Of a stretch of DNA of 64,000 bases, positions 47,630 to 60,298 are shown piece by piece; the first letter of the stretch is position 1; each line of letters begins with the position of its first letter. Source of the DNA: Tetradesmus obliquus (lineage: Eukaryota; Chlorophyta; Chlorophyceae; Sphaeropleales; Scenedesmaceae); assembly GCA_030272155.1 (NCBI GenBank), contig CP126191.1, forward strand, positions 7,152,501 through 7,216,500. The letters run 5' to 3'. The notes beneath the pieces are model-generated. The model was not told the DNA's origin, searched no databases, and worked only from the letters and a program-made list of their open reading frames with translations. The translations under genes were made by a program, and so were the position numbers.

Positions 47630-49249
47630 CGCGGCTGCATATGAGCCGGTGGTTACGGTGGTCTCTTCTTGTTTGCGGCAATGGTACACCGCCATTTGAT
47701 GCTAATGGAGGCGGCATGGGAGTTGCACATGCGCCTTTCGCACAGTGGATGGGCAGGTAGCACCCGTGATCAGAGGCTGGCTAGGCAGTGCACGGCACAC
47801 GGCATGGCCAGTCGTGTGTTGTTGTGAGCAGCTATAGTGTGCACCTGGGTTGATAAACATCAGCAGGCCTTCTTGGCTTGTTGTGTCTGCCCTACGCACA
47901 AAGCAGGACCCCGCATGACAGCAAGCAAGTTGGCGTGAAAATCATCCACACTCCAGAAGTGTGTCTCAGCGCCAGCATACAAGCTGCACTCACTGGTGTT
48001 GCATACATCAGCCGTGGTGCTGGGAATGGGATGAATGTTGGCTTCGAGCTGTTGCTCTATTTCAAAGTGGGTCTTGTGCCGGGATCAGTTGGTCTAAAGG
48101 ACAGCTTACCACCGTGTGCAGTCTATTTCATGTCATCTTGCCATCGTGGCAGCGTGCATGCCAGGTGCATGTTGATCCTGGCAGGTTATGTTCCTGCTGC
48201 GTCATGCCCGCGCGTTGTCTGGCCCACACATGTCATATTACAAGCAGACAGCATCTGCATATCTGTGGCAGTTTTTTTAGGCAGGGGCTGTTGTTTGCAG
48301 TGTCTACTACAGATGTGCAGTTTGTTGTGCTCCAGTGTCACTCACTGCTCGCCCAAAGTACGGATTGCTGTCACAGATAACAATATGCCGCAGTTTTATG
48401 CCTCGATGTACTGTATGGCTGTGCCTGGTGTTTCGTTTGATGACGCCGTTTTAACTGAGTGGATTTGAGGTTGGGTCCAGCGTGTCGGTGCGTTTCCTTC
48501 ACGGGCCTGAGGCTGCACATCATGACAGTGGCTGCCGCAGGCCACGCGTGTGAGACATGTGGCACGCGTCTCTCACAGACGTTTGTAACATGCAAGTGAC
48601 CTGGCAACAGCTGGTGGATATCTCGGCTGTGGGATACATTTGCGTGCATGCAGTGCTGCATCAAGTTTTTTCTTTCCTGCATTTTCTCATAGAGCAGTGC
48701 TGTGTCTTTTTGCATCTGCCGTCTTTACTGCAGTAGGAGTTCCAGTGACAGCAACGCTGACCATGTTGTGACCGGGCACTGACGCTGTCGAACAGGGCAA
48801 CGAACAACAAGTTAAACAGAGATACTGGACATCTGGACAGGTTTTACTGCAAGATGAATAAGCGTTCGCCTGTAACAAACGGGTCAAACTTGCTAATGGC
48901 ATTGTCACTTTTTGAAACATAGCACCTGCTCGGTGCCGGAGGCGTCCCTATATAAGTAGCTCTCAAATCATCGTCATACATTGACACCTGTGCGGCGTAT
49001 CCTATGCTACAAGCCCGAAGGTCTGACTGAATTTCACTGCTGCCATCGTCGTCAGCACAACTTTGCGTCTGTTCACCCAATAAAGGTGAGGGGTTGTATT
49101 AAAGATATGTCAGATGTTGGCGTGTAATGCGGGCCACAGGGTCGCGGTGATGTCTCTCCGGCGAAGACTTGCCACAACAGCTGTGTGCTCGACGTACTGT
49201 ATGGCAAACACTGCACGTTTTATGAGTGCAGGCTACCTCAACCTACAAC
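47630..49249. other. Intergenic region between RPB5 and four-TM paralog A
   Basis: About 1.6 kb. A 196-codon open frame at 47878-48468 has no domain and unbiased codons, so it is not called. A good TATA box lies at 48949-48956. Confidence 0.5.
48949..48956 (+). promoter_or_regulatory. TATA box candidate for four-TM paralog A
   Basis: TATATAAG-type element about 295 bp upstream of the paralog A start codon, in an otherwise featureless AT-richer stretch. Confidence 0.45.
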
Positions 49250-50883
49250 ATGGCTGGCACCTGCTGCGCAAGCAAGCTTCGCGTAGGGTCGGGCGTACTG
49301 CTCGCTCTCTGCGTGGCATCATGGGTGATTGCTCTGGGCGGCCTTGGCTCCATCAACTGGTGAGGACGCACATTGCAGCAGCTGCGACATCACTTTGCGC
49401 CAGAAGGCTCTCGCGTGCCTGTGGCAACGCAGCAACTGAATCCCTAACAAGTCAGCAGATGGCCATGGTACTGGCCAGTGGCATGTGATGACTGTCTGGC
49501 TTCATGTGAAGCGTGCACGCTTTCATTGTGAATGAATGCGTATGGCGAAGCTTGAAGAAAAGTCAGCGCCCGCGTGTATGTGTATGCGCACACAATCTCA
49601 ATACATTTGTCGTTGCTGAACACCAGCGGACCACTCGCAGCTCATTGTTGCTGTGGGTGTGGCCAACAGTTCGTCAACATTGACGTAACTGCAACTTATA
49701 GACAGCAATGCCAGGCCTTTCTAAACTGGTTGGATATGGCCTCCTGTCATTTGCTCTTGTTCACTCTTGCCAACTGCTGCCCTTCCTGCAGGCTAGTGTG
49801 CTCTGACTACGAGAAGACCATGCAGGACATCCAGGACAACAGCAACAAGAACTTCCACATGAGCAACACAGCAGAGCGTGAAGCTTACAGCTACACCATG
49901 TCTTCTCAGCTGAAGATTCCTGAACCAGGCTCCCCTGCCGCCAAGGACATTGCTGTCTGCGCTCGCTCTTGGCGCTGGGAGTGGTTTGCCATGTTCTTCC
50001 AGTTCGTCATCGCGGCTTCTGCCCTGGTGGTCACCATGTGCCCAAAGCGCCTCCTGCGAGCACGCTTCCCTCTCTCCATCATGCTGGCCATTGCCACTGC
50101 CATCATTATGGTAGGTCCCAACTAAAGCCTTTCACTGTGCTGGCACACTAGGGCAGCAATCCTGTGTACACTTCACTTCAGTTTGCAGGCAGCAGGGTCT
50201 GGCACCACATGCTCACAACATTCCTGCCACAGCTGATCAACAGACTGACAGTGCACACACCCAGTTGAAGCATGAAGTCTGTGTATCTTGTGTACTCTGT
50301 GTGAAGAGCAGCATGATAACCTTTAGTGAATCCCTGCTTACCTGGCCCCCTTGCCCACCCACCACTACTGCTGCTGTCAGATCGCTGTCAACAACAACAT
50401 CGCTGACGTCTGGTTCTTCTGGGACAGCCACAAGATGTTTGCTGACTGGACAGGCGTGCTCAGCAAGCTGTACATGAGCTCTGCTGCGCTGGTCACAGGC
50501 TGGGTAGGTGCAGTTGTTTGGTATCACACCATCGCACCAGTGATGCCATGCTTACTGCATGAGCTTGTTCCTGTTGCCTTACGCCGAATGCCTTGCAGTG
50601 AGGGTCTCCCCGACCTACCTGATTGCATTGGTGCTTGCAGGACAATGTGTGCGCCAGGTCACATGCCATGACAATGCCATCCGCAGTGCAAGCAATTGTT
50701 ACAGCAACTCTACTCACCTGTGCATGTTGCCGCTGCGCCCCTTTCTGATGACTGCAGATTCTGGTGATTTTCTTCAACCTGTGCTGGATTGGCTTCACCC
50801 TTGACTGTGAAGATGGTGCTTCCGAGAAATGTGCTGCGGCGCCAATCACGGGAGACGTTGAGTCTGCTGACACCAAGAAGTAA
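49250..50883 (+). CDS. Four-TM membrane protein, paralog A of an inverted pair
   Basis: Family not recognised. Exons 49250-49359, 49792-50110, 50381-50503 and 50758-50883 give 225 residues with consistent phases (TG|G, then 0, 0). TM1 is at residues about 11-33 (VGSGVLLALCVASWVIALGG). A luminal or extracellular loop of about 70 residues follows, starting LVCSDYEKTMQDIQDN and ending VCARSWRWEW. TM2 is FAMFFQFVIAASALVVTM, TM3 is FPLSIMLAIATAIIM and TM4 spans ALVTGWILVIFFNLCWIGF. Between TM3 and TM4 lies IAVNNNIADVWFFWDSHKMF. The C-terminus APITGDVESADTKK is nearly identical to that of paralog B at 60299-61742. The topology loosely recalls MARVEL or tetraspanin proteins, but motifs for either are not evident. 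Exon lengths 319 and 123 are exactly shared with B. Confidence 0.85.
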
Positions 50884-52025
50884 CAGGGCTCTTTCAAAGA
50901 GTGGATCATGCACTGCAGCTGTGTACAATGAAAGGAGGTTGGTGCGTGGGAGTGTGATACAATCTAGAGACTGGATGTCGTTGTATCGGTGCTCTTTTCA
51001 ATCGCGTTCAGGATGCCCGGTGGGCGTGCTTCGCCAGCCACGCCCATGCATGCAAGCACGCTGCGCCTCCGTGACAATCATGCTCACCACACGGCGGCCA
51101 TTTTGTTGCCGACAGCAGTAAGCAGCAAGTCTGTGCAGCGATTGTGTGCGTTGTGTCGCGTGTTGAAATACATTCCTTTAAGCTCCCTTTGTGAAGGCTG
51201 CAGGAACACGACGGCAATTATTTAAAAGGCACCATGGCCATGTGGCAGCAGCACTCGCACTGCTAGAGTAGATTGGCAAGCACTGTGCCATGGCTGGTCT
51301 GTCTATGCCTTGAATGTTTGTGTACAGGGGGATTGTTTTGGGCTCGCATGTGAAGGCATATATCGTGTACCTGCATCAGCGTGTTGGGGGTGCTGTGCAT
51401 GTTTGTGCATGCTCAGGCAATTTACAAAAGCTTGACGTAACATATCTTGGCACCATGCCTTTTGCAGCGTTCTGTCTGCCTGGTCTATGCTGAAAGCAGA
51501 CTGTGGGGGTTCGACACACACTGGCCGGTGGTACCTTCTTGGCATGTATGCAGTGCTGTGCACTTGCAGACGGCGGGCTCCCTGCACATTGTATTATGCA
51601 AACAGCAGGTCACATAATGTGAATGAAGCTTGTTCATATGTAACAGCGGAAGCAGAGTCGAGTGGCACACAGTGTCTGATATTCTATTACAATGCAGACC
51701 AGCGTGAAGCAACATAACAGCATGGTGACAGTGGGCATACTCTGGTGCCAGCAGCACGTGCGGCATGTGCACATCTAAAACGTAGGGATTCAAGTGCAAC
51801 ATGTTCAGACGACCGAACTCAGCAACTCTTGTGACAACAAACAAAACATAGGTCAATCCATGGTAGTACAGTGTTGATAACAGCGTTCATGCCACTGACC
51901 AAGACCACCAACTGTGGTGGGAATACACCAGAACTTCCTGATGCTTTTCATTATCATTGATCCACCAAAGGCAACCATGTGACGGCCGTACATCCTGGCT
52001 GGCAGCCAGGGAACCTCCTGGCTCA
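50884..52025. other. Intergenic region between convergent paralog A and UPL6 genes
   Basis: About 1.1 kb of 3' flanks. TGTAA at 51639-51643 (plus) and TTACA at 51687-51691 (minus TGTAA, 335 nt past the UPL6 stop) are possible poly(A) signals for the two facing genes, so the 3' UTRs may nearly overlap. Confidence 0.45.
51687..51691 (-). terminator. Possible TGTAA poly(A) signal of UPL6
   Basis: Minus-strand TGTAA about 335 nt beyond the UPL6 stop codon. Confidence 0.35.
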
Positions 52026-55000
52026 TCAAGACAACTCAAAGCCAGCACCAGCACCTATTGCATACAGCAACTTCTGCTTCAAGGTCGCTGCCCTCTTGTA
52101 GTTGGGCAGCTTGAGCATGTTGTAACTGCAGCAGGGCAGAGCGGACACGCACAATGACTTGTCTAGCCTGATGAAGGTAAAGGTGATGGTATGAAGGTAA
52201 AGGTGATGGTAGGTGATGGTAATGTAGCCAAATTGGTGAACAGGGTACTTATATGCGGGGTTCAAGCTGCCATGCTTGTGGGTATTTACTTGCCTGACAG
52301 AAGCATGCGCCGCTCAACGTGGAGAAGGGCACGACGTGATCAAATAGCAGGCTCAACCCAAACACCTTCTGTACTACAGTCCTGCATGTTTGGCTGAAAG
52401 GTTCTCTGTGAAAGCAACACAGCTGCAACTTGTTCAGGAGCTGGCTGCAGGCGTGGCAGCAGCCCAACGTTAGGTGAAGCATGTGAATCTTTTAAACGAA
52501 CATCACTGGCAGATCACCATCAGTTCAATGTCCTCCAGCAAGCATCCACTGATGCAGATGGCCCGCACCCCATGCTGCCGGCCCTGGCGCTCACCAGGTG
52601 CTGGCTGAGGGCAGCCGCTCCACATCCTTGCCCCCCAGGAAGGCCAAAGGCGAGGCGGCGCAGTCCACCTTGTGAATGGTCAGCGGCGGCTGCAGGTGCT
52701 TGAAGCCGCCCAGGGGCGCCCTGCTGGTGCTGGTGATGAAGCGCAGCAGCGCGCTGCGTTGCTCCGGGCTCATCTCTGCGACCACGCGCCAGAACATCTT
52801 GACCGTGGCGGAAGACTCGCTGTAGCCGTTGCTGTACTTGACGTACCTGGTGCGGCAGCAGCACAAGACCATGACTGCTGCTGTCAATTGTGACAGTACT
52901 GCCAAACACCAGATGCTGTGGTACTGACAACAAGCATTGCCCAAACAAGCAGCGCTCAGCACCCCCCGTCAAATTGTATGATGGCTGCCTACATGCCGGC
53001 CAGTCACACTGCAGATTGTACACTTGTTGTGATGTGGCCCTGCGCCCCTTGCACGCACCTGGCCATGTCCTCCACATCCACGCCCCCGCCCTGCCCTCCG
53101 CTGATGAGCTGGTTGATCTCGCTGGGGCTGAACATGCGCAGCCAGCTGGGGGCCAGCACCACAGACAGACCACCTGCAGGCAGCACAACACAAGTATGTT
53201 TGCAAGCATCGTCTTCTACACTGGCACTACGCTTGAGTCCTGCTGTACACGCCATGCTGCACGCCAATCAAAAAACAACACAACACCTGCACAATGGAAT
53301 ACTTACCGACAGCATGCAAAGCAACTGAAGAGTTATGTGTGCAGCCCCGCGCAGTTGCGCGCACTCACCAGCAAATGCTGCTGTCGCCCTGCCCAGGCGT
53401 GTGTTGAGCAGGTGGTCAGCCAGCAGGTGTACGTACAGCAGCCGGTTGTCACCCGTCACTGCCAGGCAGTCCCCACCAGGCAGCAGGTCTGTCTGCACAG
53501 TCTGCAGTGCACAACCGCCAGACAGAAAAGGCTGTCAAGCCCACACCTGTGCAATTCCATGTGTGCCAGCATTATCAAGAAGTAGCTGAACACTGCAATG
53601 CATGCAATACATGGAATCAAGATGCCTGCACAGTGCAGGTGCAGCAGGCTGGGCTCACCCTGCCAAACAGCTGCTGCTCCACGGAGAAGGTCAGCCCCAG
53701 TGACTCCACATCCTCAGGGGGGCAGGCCTTGACAGCCAGCAGGTTGGAGTGCAGCTGCCTGTCCAGCGCAGCCAGGTCGTCCAGCCCCGGCCGACCACCC
53801 TGCACCAGCACGCGACACACAGCACGCCCTTAGTTCCAAGGTTGCCAAATTGACGATGCCACCAGCACAGGCTCAACCTGTGCCACTCACAACAGACACA
53901 GCAGCCAGAGTATAGCATTCACTCACTCGAATGCGGCGCACAAATCCCAGACCTGCCACACCTGGCACCCCCCTCCTCCTTTGACAAGCTGATGCCACTT
54001 GCATAGCGCACCCCAGCAACGCTCCCCTGCACCGCTAGCCAGCAGCCACTCACCTGGAGTGACAGCAGGAAGCAGGGCGCGAAGCTCATGTTGACGAGGA
54101 TGCCCTCATACAGCGCTTTGCCCACCATCAGCCCTGCAGGAGGGCAGTAAAGCAGACAGGCAAGCAGGCAATGAGCAGCGCGTTAAGAGTGAAGAGACTT
54201 AGTGCGTAGGCGACCGCATGCAGCATAGTGCACAGGTGCAACGCGCAAAACTAGCTGTATAACATCATTTTAAAACCTTATATGCACTCATTGCTGCTGC
54301 ATCTGCAAGTTGTTGCCTGCAGCTGCAGCAGCCTCACCAATGGCTGCACACACAGAGCTGCAAACACAAAAGAGCCCGCGCGCAGGCACCCACCCAGGAA
54401 CTCCAGCAGCGCCAGGCCCTGCGGGATGGCCTCAGCCGCGGGGTTGGGGTACATCAGGTTGCTGCCCTCAGACGCGGCAAACAGGCCGTACTCGGGCTGG
54501 CAGCCAGCCGCCAGTGTGGCCTCCAGCAGCTCCTTCATGAGCCCGCCATGGTCGATGCCCGCCTCAGCCACACCCTGCGCGTTGATGAAGTGCACCTGGG
54601 GCGGCAGCAGTAGCAGCAGCAAGCAGGCAGTGCGGCAGCAGCGCATGTAATATACAAGCAGTTGCCATCAATCATGGTGTGTGCATGCTGAGCTGCTGTT
54701 GGACAAAGTAATATGCATGCTGAATGGACATTGGACTGTGCTGTGGCACTGGCGCGCAATACAGGTGCCTTGAGCCTGTACAGCGACACAGCACGCCCCA
54801 CCTGCAGCCGCGCCTTGATGTTGGCGCCTGCTGCCGCCAGGCCCCGGTACGCGTCCTCCAGCAGCGCATCACGCCGCACCGTGACCTTGAGGGGCCGGGG
54901 GCCGCCCTCAGCAGGAGACAGCTGCCAGCGGCCACGCACCTGCGCACAGCAGTAAGAAAACAGCTACTGACGGTGTGCCAGCTGTATGCTATGCTGTATG

Positions 55001-56413
55001 TGGTGTTCTGACAATCAACAGCTGCTGTCTTTCTGTTGCTGCACTTGCACACGTCTTCTAACTCCCTGCTGAGCCCCCCTGCCCCCCGCCCACCTTGTCC
55101 TGCTCCAGCATCTGCCTGAACAGCTCCAGCCGCACAGCAAACGGCACGCACTGCGGCGCACAGCGCAGCAGCAACAGCAGCGCCCCAGTGCGCAGGCCAG
55201 GTATGCTGCTGGCACCCCCTGCTGCTGCTGGTGACGGCAGCGGTGATGACGCCCGCACACTGCCGTTACCGCTCTCCTCATCCTCCTCTGCCGCCAGGCC
55301 CACTCCAGCCAGCAGTGCCTGCACCACTGCAGCAGTGGTAGCCAGCACGCCACCTGCCTGCTGCTGCTGCTGTGCTGCCTCCAGGCCGGCCATCATGTTG
55401 CTGTAGGGCTCTGTCCAGAGGTTGGGCTGGCAGAACTGCTGCCTGGCATCCCTCTCGTAGTAGCCGCGCAGCACCACAGGCGCGTACTGCGTCAGCAGGC
55501 CCTGCAGGAGGCAGCGGCAGCAGCAGCCAGGGCGCAGAGCGCATCAATCAAACGCATTCAACAGCTATATGCATGCTTGCTGCAGCCGCGATATAAGTTG
55601 CAAGCAGGTATATCTGACCTGCAGCATGCTTTGCTGCGGCAAATGCATCACAGCAAATGGTCAGGACCCACAGCACATTGCTACCTTCTTAGTGTGCCCG
55701 TGCAGATGCTGGCAATGACGCCAGGGCTTACCAGGCCATGCGCTGCAGTGGCAGGCAGCAGCGGCATGCTCAGCTGCTGCTGCTGCTGCTTCCGTTGCTG
55801 TTTCTCTGGGAATGCTGTGTGGAACACCAGGCTGTTGAGGGTGCTGGCAATGGCCCTGCTGGCGCCTAGCGTGAAGGGCTCTTGGCGCTGGTGCAGGTCT
55901 GTGTCGTCAAGCACCTGCAGCAGCTGCGCGAGGCCCCTGCAGGCAGCCAGGCACAGCAGCAGTATGGCCAGCTCGTCAACGTGCGTCAGGGGCTGACATG
56001 CAGTGAGACGCTGCCCTTGTGTGGTCGATGTCTCCACTGTGACTACTTTGGCACGTGACTGCAAGAGTTAAAAGGACTCTGCACACAGCGCTGCAACAGT
56101 GCTTGCAGCATGCAGCTCCTGCCGCCGTCACGTGCTCCCTCCATCTCCACCGCTGCAGGACCGACCTGCAGAACAGGCCCATGACCAGCGCCACTGGCTG
56201 CGCCAGCCCGTCAGGCCCGCCAGCCACTGCCGCAATGTCCAGGCCCCTGCTGGCCTGCAGCGGCGCCTCCAGCGGCAGCCCAGCAGCCAGCGCCAGCCAG
56301 CGCCACACACCAGGCAGGATGCCCGGCGCAAACGCCACCACATTCAGCACCGCTGTGGATAGCTGCCCGCTGCCAGCTGCCGCCTGGCTGGTGTCGCTTG
56401 CCGCACCCGCAGG

Positions 56414-56464
<51 letters not shown>

Positions 56465-58680
56465 GCTGATCCTGGCGGTGTCCTGTAGCAGGTGCACGCA
56501 GTAGGCCGCCCACTGCACCATGCCCTGCTGGCTGTGGCTGCTCAGCACCCGCAGCAGCTGCAGCAGGTGCTGCTGACTGCCCAACATCCAGCAGCCTTCC
56601 TGCAGGATGCTTGCTGCCTCTGCCGCCACATCGCTGCTGCTGCTGCTGGACTGCCCTTGCTGCTGCTGTGCTCGCTGCCTGTCCTTGATGCTGCTCAGGT
56701 TCCGTTGCTGCTGTCTGCTGCTCCCATTGCTTTGCCTGAGCCGTGTACCTGATGACAGAAGCTGCAATGCAGCCCTGCAGTAAGCTGCTGCTGTGGCGCT
56801 GTCTTCCAGGTGTGCAGTTGGCGCTGTCGCGAGGCGCTGCTGTTGCTGCTGCTGCTGGCTGCAGCCTGTAAGCAGCTGAGCCATGTTGGCCAGGCAGTGC
56901 AAGGCAGCTGTGCCGGACAGCCTGCCTGAGCTTGCCAGCTGTGTCGCTGCTGGCAACAGCTGCTGCTGCATGACAGCTGGCTGCAGCAGTCGTGCCTGCA
57001 AGACACAGCCACACAGCGAGATGCAAGGAAAAGGTTGCCGGACATCCTGCTACAGACCACCCAGCAAACGTCTGCAAACTTCAAATTCAAAAAGGGAGGC
57101 GCATCTGTGACAGGTGCACACTGCCTACCTGTATTGTTGCAGGTGCTACTGCGGCCATGCCAGGCGCTGCATCCACCAGCAGCACGAAATGATCCACAAA
57201 CAGCTGATGCTGTGCTTCAGGCCGGCTGCCAGCTGATTCCAGCAGCACCAGGCACAGCCCCAGCACCCGCTGCAGCGCTGCACATGACAAATGGCAGCAG
57301 CACGCACATGCAGGGTAGGATCAGGCAATGCCAATGCGGCAGCAGCCAGCAAGAAGCTCCGTGTCAATGCATCGTATTGCTGCTGCCAGCACAGCAGAAC
57401 AGTTGTGCCACGGCCGTTGCTGACATCAAAGCATCAGAAACAAGAGGAAGAAGGTTGGTTGACAACTCTGACGCACCTGCAGTTGAAACCAGCTTAGCTT
57501 GCAGCATGCCAGCTGCAGGGCTGGCTGGGCTCTCAACTGCCACCTGCTGCTGCGCCTGCAGAGCACTACTGCTACACACCAGCCGCCTTGCTGCCTGTAG
57601 CAAGGGCAGCGGCTGCTGACACAACCTGGACAGCACAGCAGCAGCAGCAGCATCTGCTGCTGCTTGCCCTCCACTGCCGCTGGCTCTGCTTTGTGCAGCC
57701 AGCGAGCCATTTACGGCAGGCATCGCTGCTGCGCCACTGCTGCTGCTGTTCTTGTCGCCCCTGCCCCAGCTGTCAGCGCAGGTCAGCAGCTGCAGCAGGC
57801 GTGCAGCTGCAGCGTCCACCACTGGGTCTGATGCTGCAGGGCTACTGCACAGCACTAGGCAGCACAGTTGGCACAGACGCGCCGCCTGCAGCAGCCAGGC
57901 CTGCAGCATACAGAACGCACCAAGGCAGTGTTGCAAGCTATTAAGTGACAGTTTGTGTGATGCACAGTTACATGCATGTACAGCAACCAAGCAGCGCAGG
58001 CAACATCCGCTGGCAGGGCACTTGATGCGCTAATAGCTGCTGCTTACTGCGCACTGATAGCACTCACTTGTGCATCTGGACCAATGCAATCTGCTGTGTA
58101 GTTCAGTGCAGGGTCACTGCTGCCAATGCTGCGTAGCAGCAGGGCCAGCGTCCCGCGCATTGCCATTGCACTGCTGCTACTGTTACTGCCTCTGCTGCTG
58201 CTGCTGCTGCCAGAGTCACCGCTGCTGTTGCAAGTGCCGCTGCTGACGATGTACGGCTCCCCACTGGCAAGCATCTTGCGGCTCCTGCTGGATCCAAAAG
58301 GCAGCAGGGCTGCCAGCAGCAGCCTCACAGCACCTGCCCTCAGCTCAGATGCTGGCAGCAGCACATCAGGCTGCGCTGCCGCGCTGGCATAGCTCGCGTG
58401 CCACTGCTGCAGCAGCTGCTGCCTAAGCAGTGCTCTTGCTGCATGGCTGCGCCAGTGGCTCTGGATGGTGGTGGCTGCCTTGCTGCGTGCCCGAGCCTCG
58501 CTGCGTGCTTCCCTGTCAGCCTGTGCCTGCTGCAGCAGCGCCTCCCTGGGCACCCACAGCAGCACGCGGCATGCAGATGAGATTACAGATGCGCCACGTA
58601 ACCACGGATGAGCGTCCTGAGTGAAGCATGCTCCTGTTTTTGAAAGTTGTGAGCATCAGAGCACAACTGAACAGCAACTG

Positions 58681-58752
<72 letters not shown>

Positions 58753-58855
58753 GGGAACTTGGGAGACAGGCCACTGCCAGCAGTGCATCAGCTGACCTTG
58801 TCGTTTCCTTTTTGGAAGCTCCTCCTAGGCCTTTCCAGCCGCTTTTGTTCAGCAT
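52026..58855 (-). CDS. UPL6: HECT E3 ubiquitin ligase, UPL6/UBE3C/Hul5 type
   Basis: UBE3C and Hul5 extend ubiquitin chains at the proteasome. Fifteen minus-strand exons: 58797-58855, 58068-58545, 57393-57900, 57129-57277, 56132-56995, 55732-55992, 55094-55501, 54802-54939, 54394-54595, 54054-54133, 53659-53799, 53369-53501, 53059-53173, 52595-52846 and 52026-52125; about 1295 residues. The N-terminus [20 protein letters not shown] matches the UBE3C GGASRKE pattern, then an IQ motif ([18 protein letters not shown]). A long helical, Ala/Gln/Ser-rich middle follows. The HECT domain includes [75 protein letters not shown] and [12 protein letters not shown]. The active site is [14 protein letters not shown], with the Cys codon split by the last intron. 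It ends [11 protein letters not shown]. Junctions 57393 and 56132 are the least certain. Confidence 0.9.
52170..52220. repeat. Short tandem repeat in the last UPL6 intron
   Basis: A 20-bp unit (TGAAGGTAAAGGTGATGGTA) occurs twice, followed by a partial third copy. Confidence 0.8.
56419..56463 (-). repeat. (CAG)15 coding poly-alanine in UPL6
   Basis: Fifteen CAG units on the plus strand are read in the Ala frame on the minus strand, inside the large exon 56132-56995. It is one of the few long tracts that lie in coding sequence. Confidence 0.9.
58683..58751 (-). repeat. (CAG)23 in UPL6 intron 1
   Basis: Twenty-three CAG units on the plus strand (CTG in the UPL6 transcript), about 140 nt before the acceptor and 45 nt after the donor of intron 1. 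Confidence 0.95.
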
Positions 58856-60298
58856 GTTGCACGCTGAAGCCTACAGCACTCTGCAGAGGTGGTGCTAGCA
58901 CATTCCGCTGCAGAGTGCTTTACATGCCGCAATGGGCATGGCGATTCAACAGAACCCAGGTCAGAACTCTGACGAATGCTATAAGCTGCGTCTCATGAGA
59001 CGGCAGTGCCTTCAGAGCAACCAGATGCTGGTAACCTGAGCTAGTGAAGTACAGGCAACGGCGATTGCGCGCGATCTGCGGGCACCTAGGCCAGTTTCTC
59101 CTGTATTTGGTCGTTTTTTAAACCATAGCAAGCCATTACCGCTGCAGCACGATCACCGCAACCGCAACCACAACCCTAGGGCATGTGACTGCCACGCCAG
59201 CGGACTCTCCTGGTAAGAGTCAGAACCCGTGAACAGGGTTGGCACTGCACCATGCTGTATGGGTTGAAAGCCTTTCACTGGGTCTGACTGCTAACCAGCA
59301 TGGCTTGTCAGAGTCGCAGTTGTTGCACTGTGAAGATCCCCTCGCAGCTGCCTGCAGGCGAACTGCCAGCATTAGTGCTTTGCTAAGTTGTGCAGTGCAG
59401 CCCTGCATCACTGACGGTATAGTGGAGTAGCTTATGTAGTAGGATCCCCTGACAGTGTCAGACAGGCTGTGGTGGCATGATGGCATTGTATTCGCCACAG
59501 CTGGGCGATTCCTGTACAGGAAAGACGGCCATGCCAGAATAACGCTTGTCCGTGCTTCTGTGAGGGCCTGGCCATCTGATGTACAGGTGCGTTAAGGCAG
59601 GCGCATGCACCTGCAGTATGCTGCACCTAGCAACCACTGCAGCACGTCTACAAAAGACTGTTACAGCAAGGTCTAGAGTCTTTGAAGTTTTTTGAAACTT
59701 TGGTAATGCACATGCAACATGTTACAGCACCGCGTGGCAGCAGACCATGCAGACATTGCAATGATAATGAAACAATGATGCTCACTTCAGAGTAGTACTG
59801 CATGCGGCAGCACACACAGTGTGAGCTGAACCCGCCCAAGTTGCTTGTGACCAAGCAATGCAACATCACAAGCCAGACACACCAGCTACTATGCAAACAT
59901 GCAGCTGCAACTGCTCTGCAACTCTGAATCTTTGTGATCATGGGAAGAGTCCACCATAAGGCCTACACTACATCATCTGTCACAGCAACATCTTGACATC
60001 TCGCAGGCTCCTTTTTAAAATCAAACACAAGAGGTTTAGTAAAGGGCCCGATGTTGCTGGCTCCACGTGGCAAGAGCACAAAAGATGGACTATTTAGGCT
60101 GATGCTGTGCCATCAGCTTGCCATGAGTGTGATAATACCGATCGCCAGTCGAGTGTGACGCTGTCAACATCTTGATACTGCACCAAGACACTTCATATAA
60201 TACTCAAATCTTGAACTTGCCCCTCAGCTCCACCAGCACTGGGCAATGCATGCTATCCTTGACCAGGCAGCAAGCCATGCGGTCGTGGTGCGGGGTTC
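58856..60298. other. Intergenic region between UPL6 promoter and four-TM paralog B
   Basis: About 1.4 kb. The left part should hold the UPL6 promoter and the right part the 3' UTR of paralog B; TTACA (minus TGTAA) occurs at 59722-59726. No gene supported. Confidence 0.45.

Noticed and set aside
47878-48468. 196-codon open frame downstream of RPB5
   Set aside because: No domain, no codon bias, Cys/Ser-heavy translation and no splice context; stop-free by chance.
56055-57619. Plus-strand open frames across the UPL6 gene
   Set aside because: Mirror frames of strongly biased minus-strand exons; the minus frame shows family similarity and consistent splicing.
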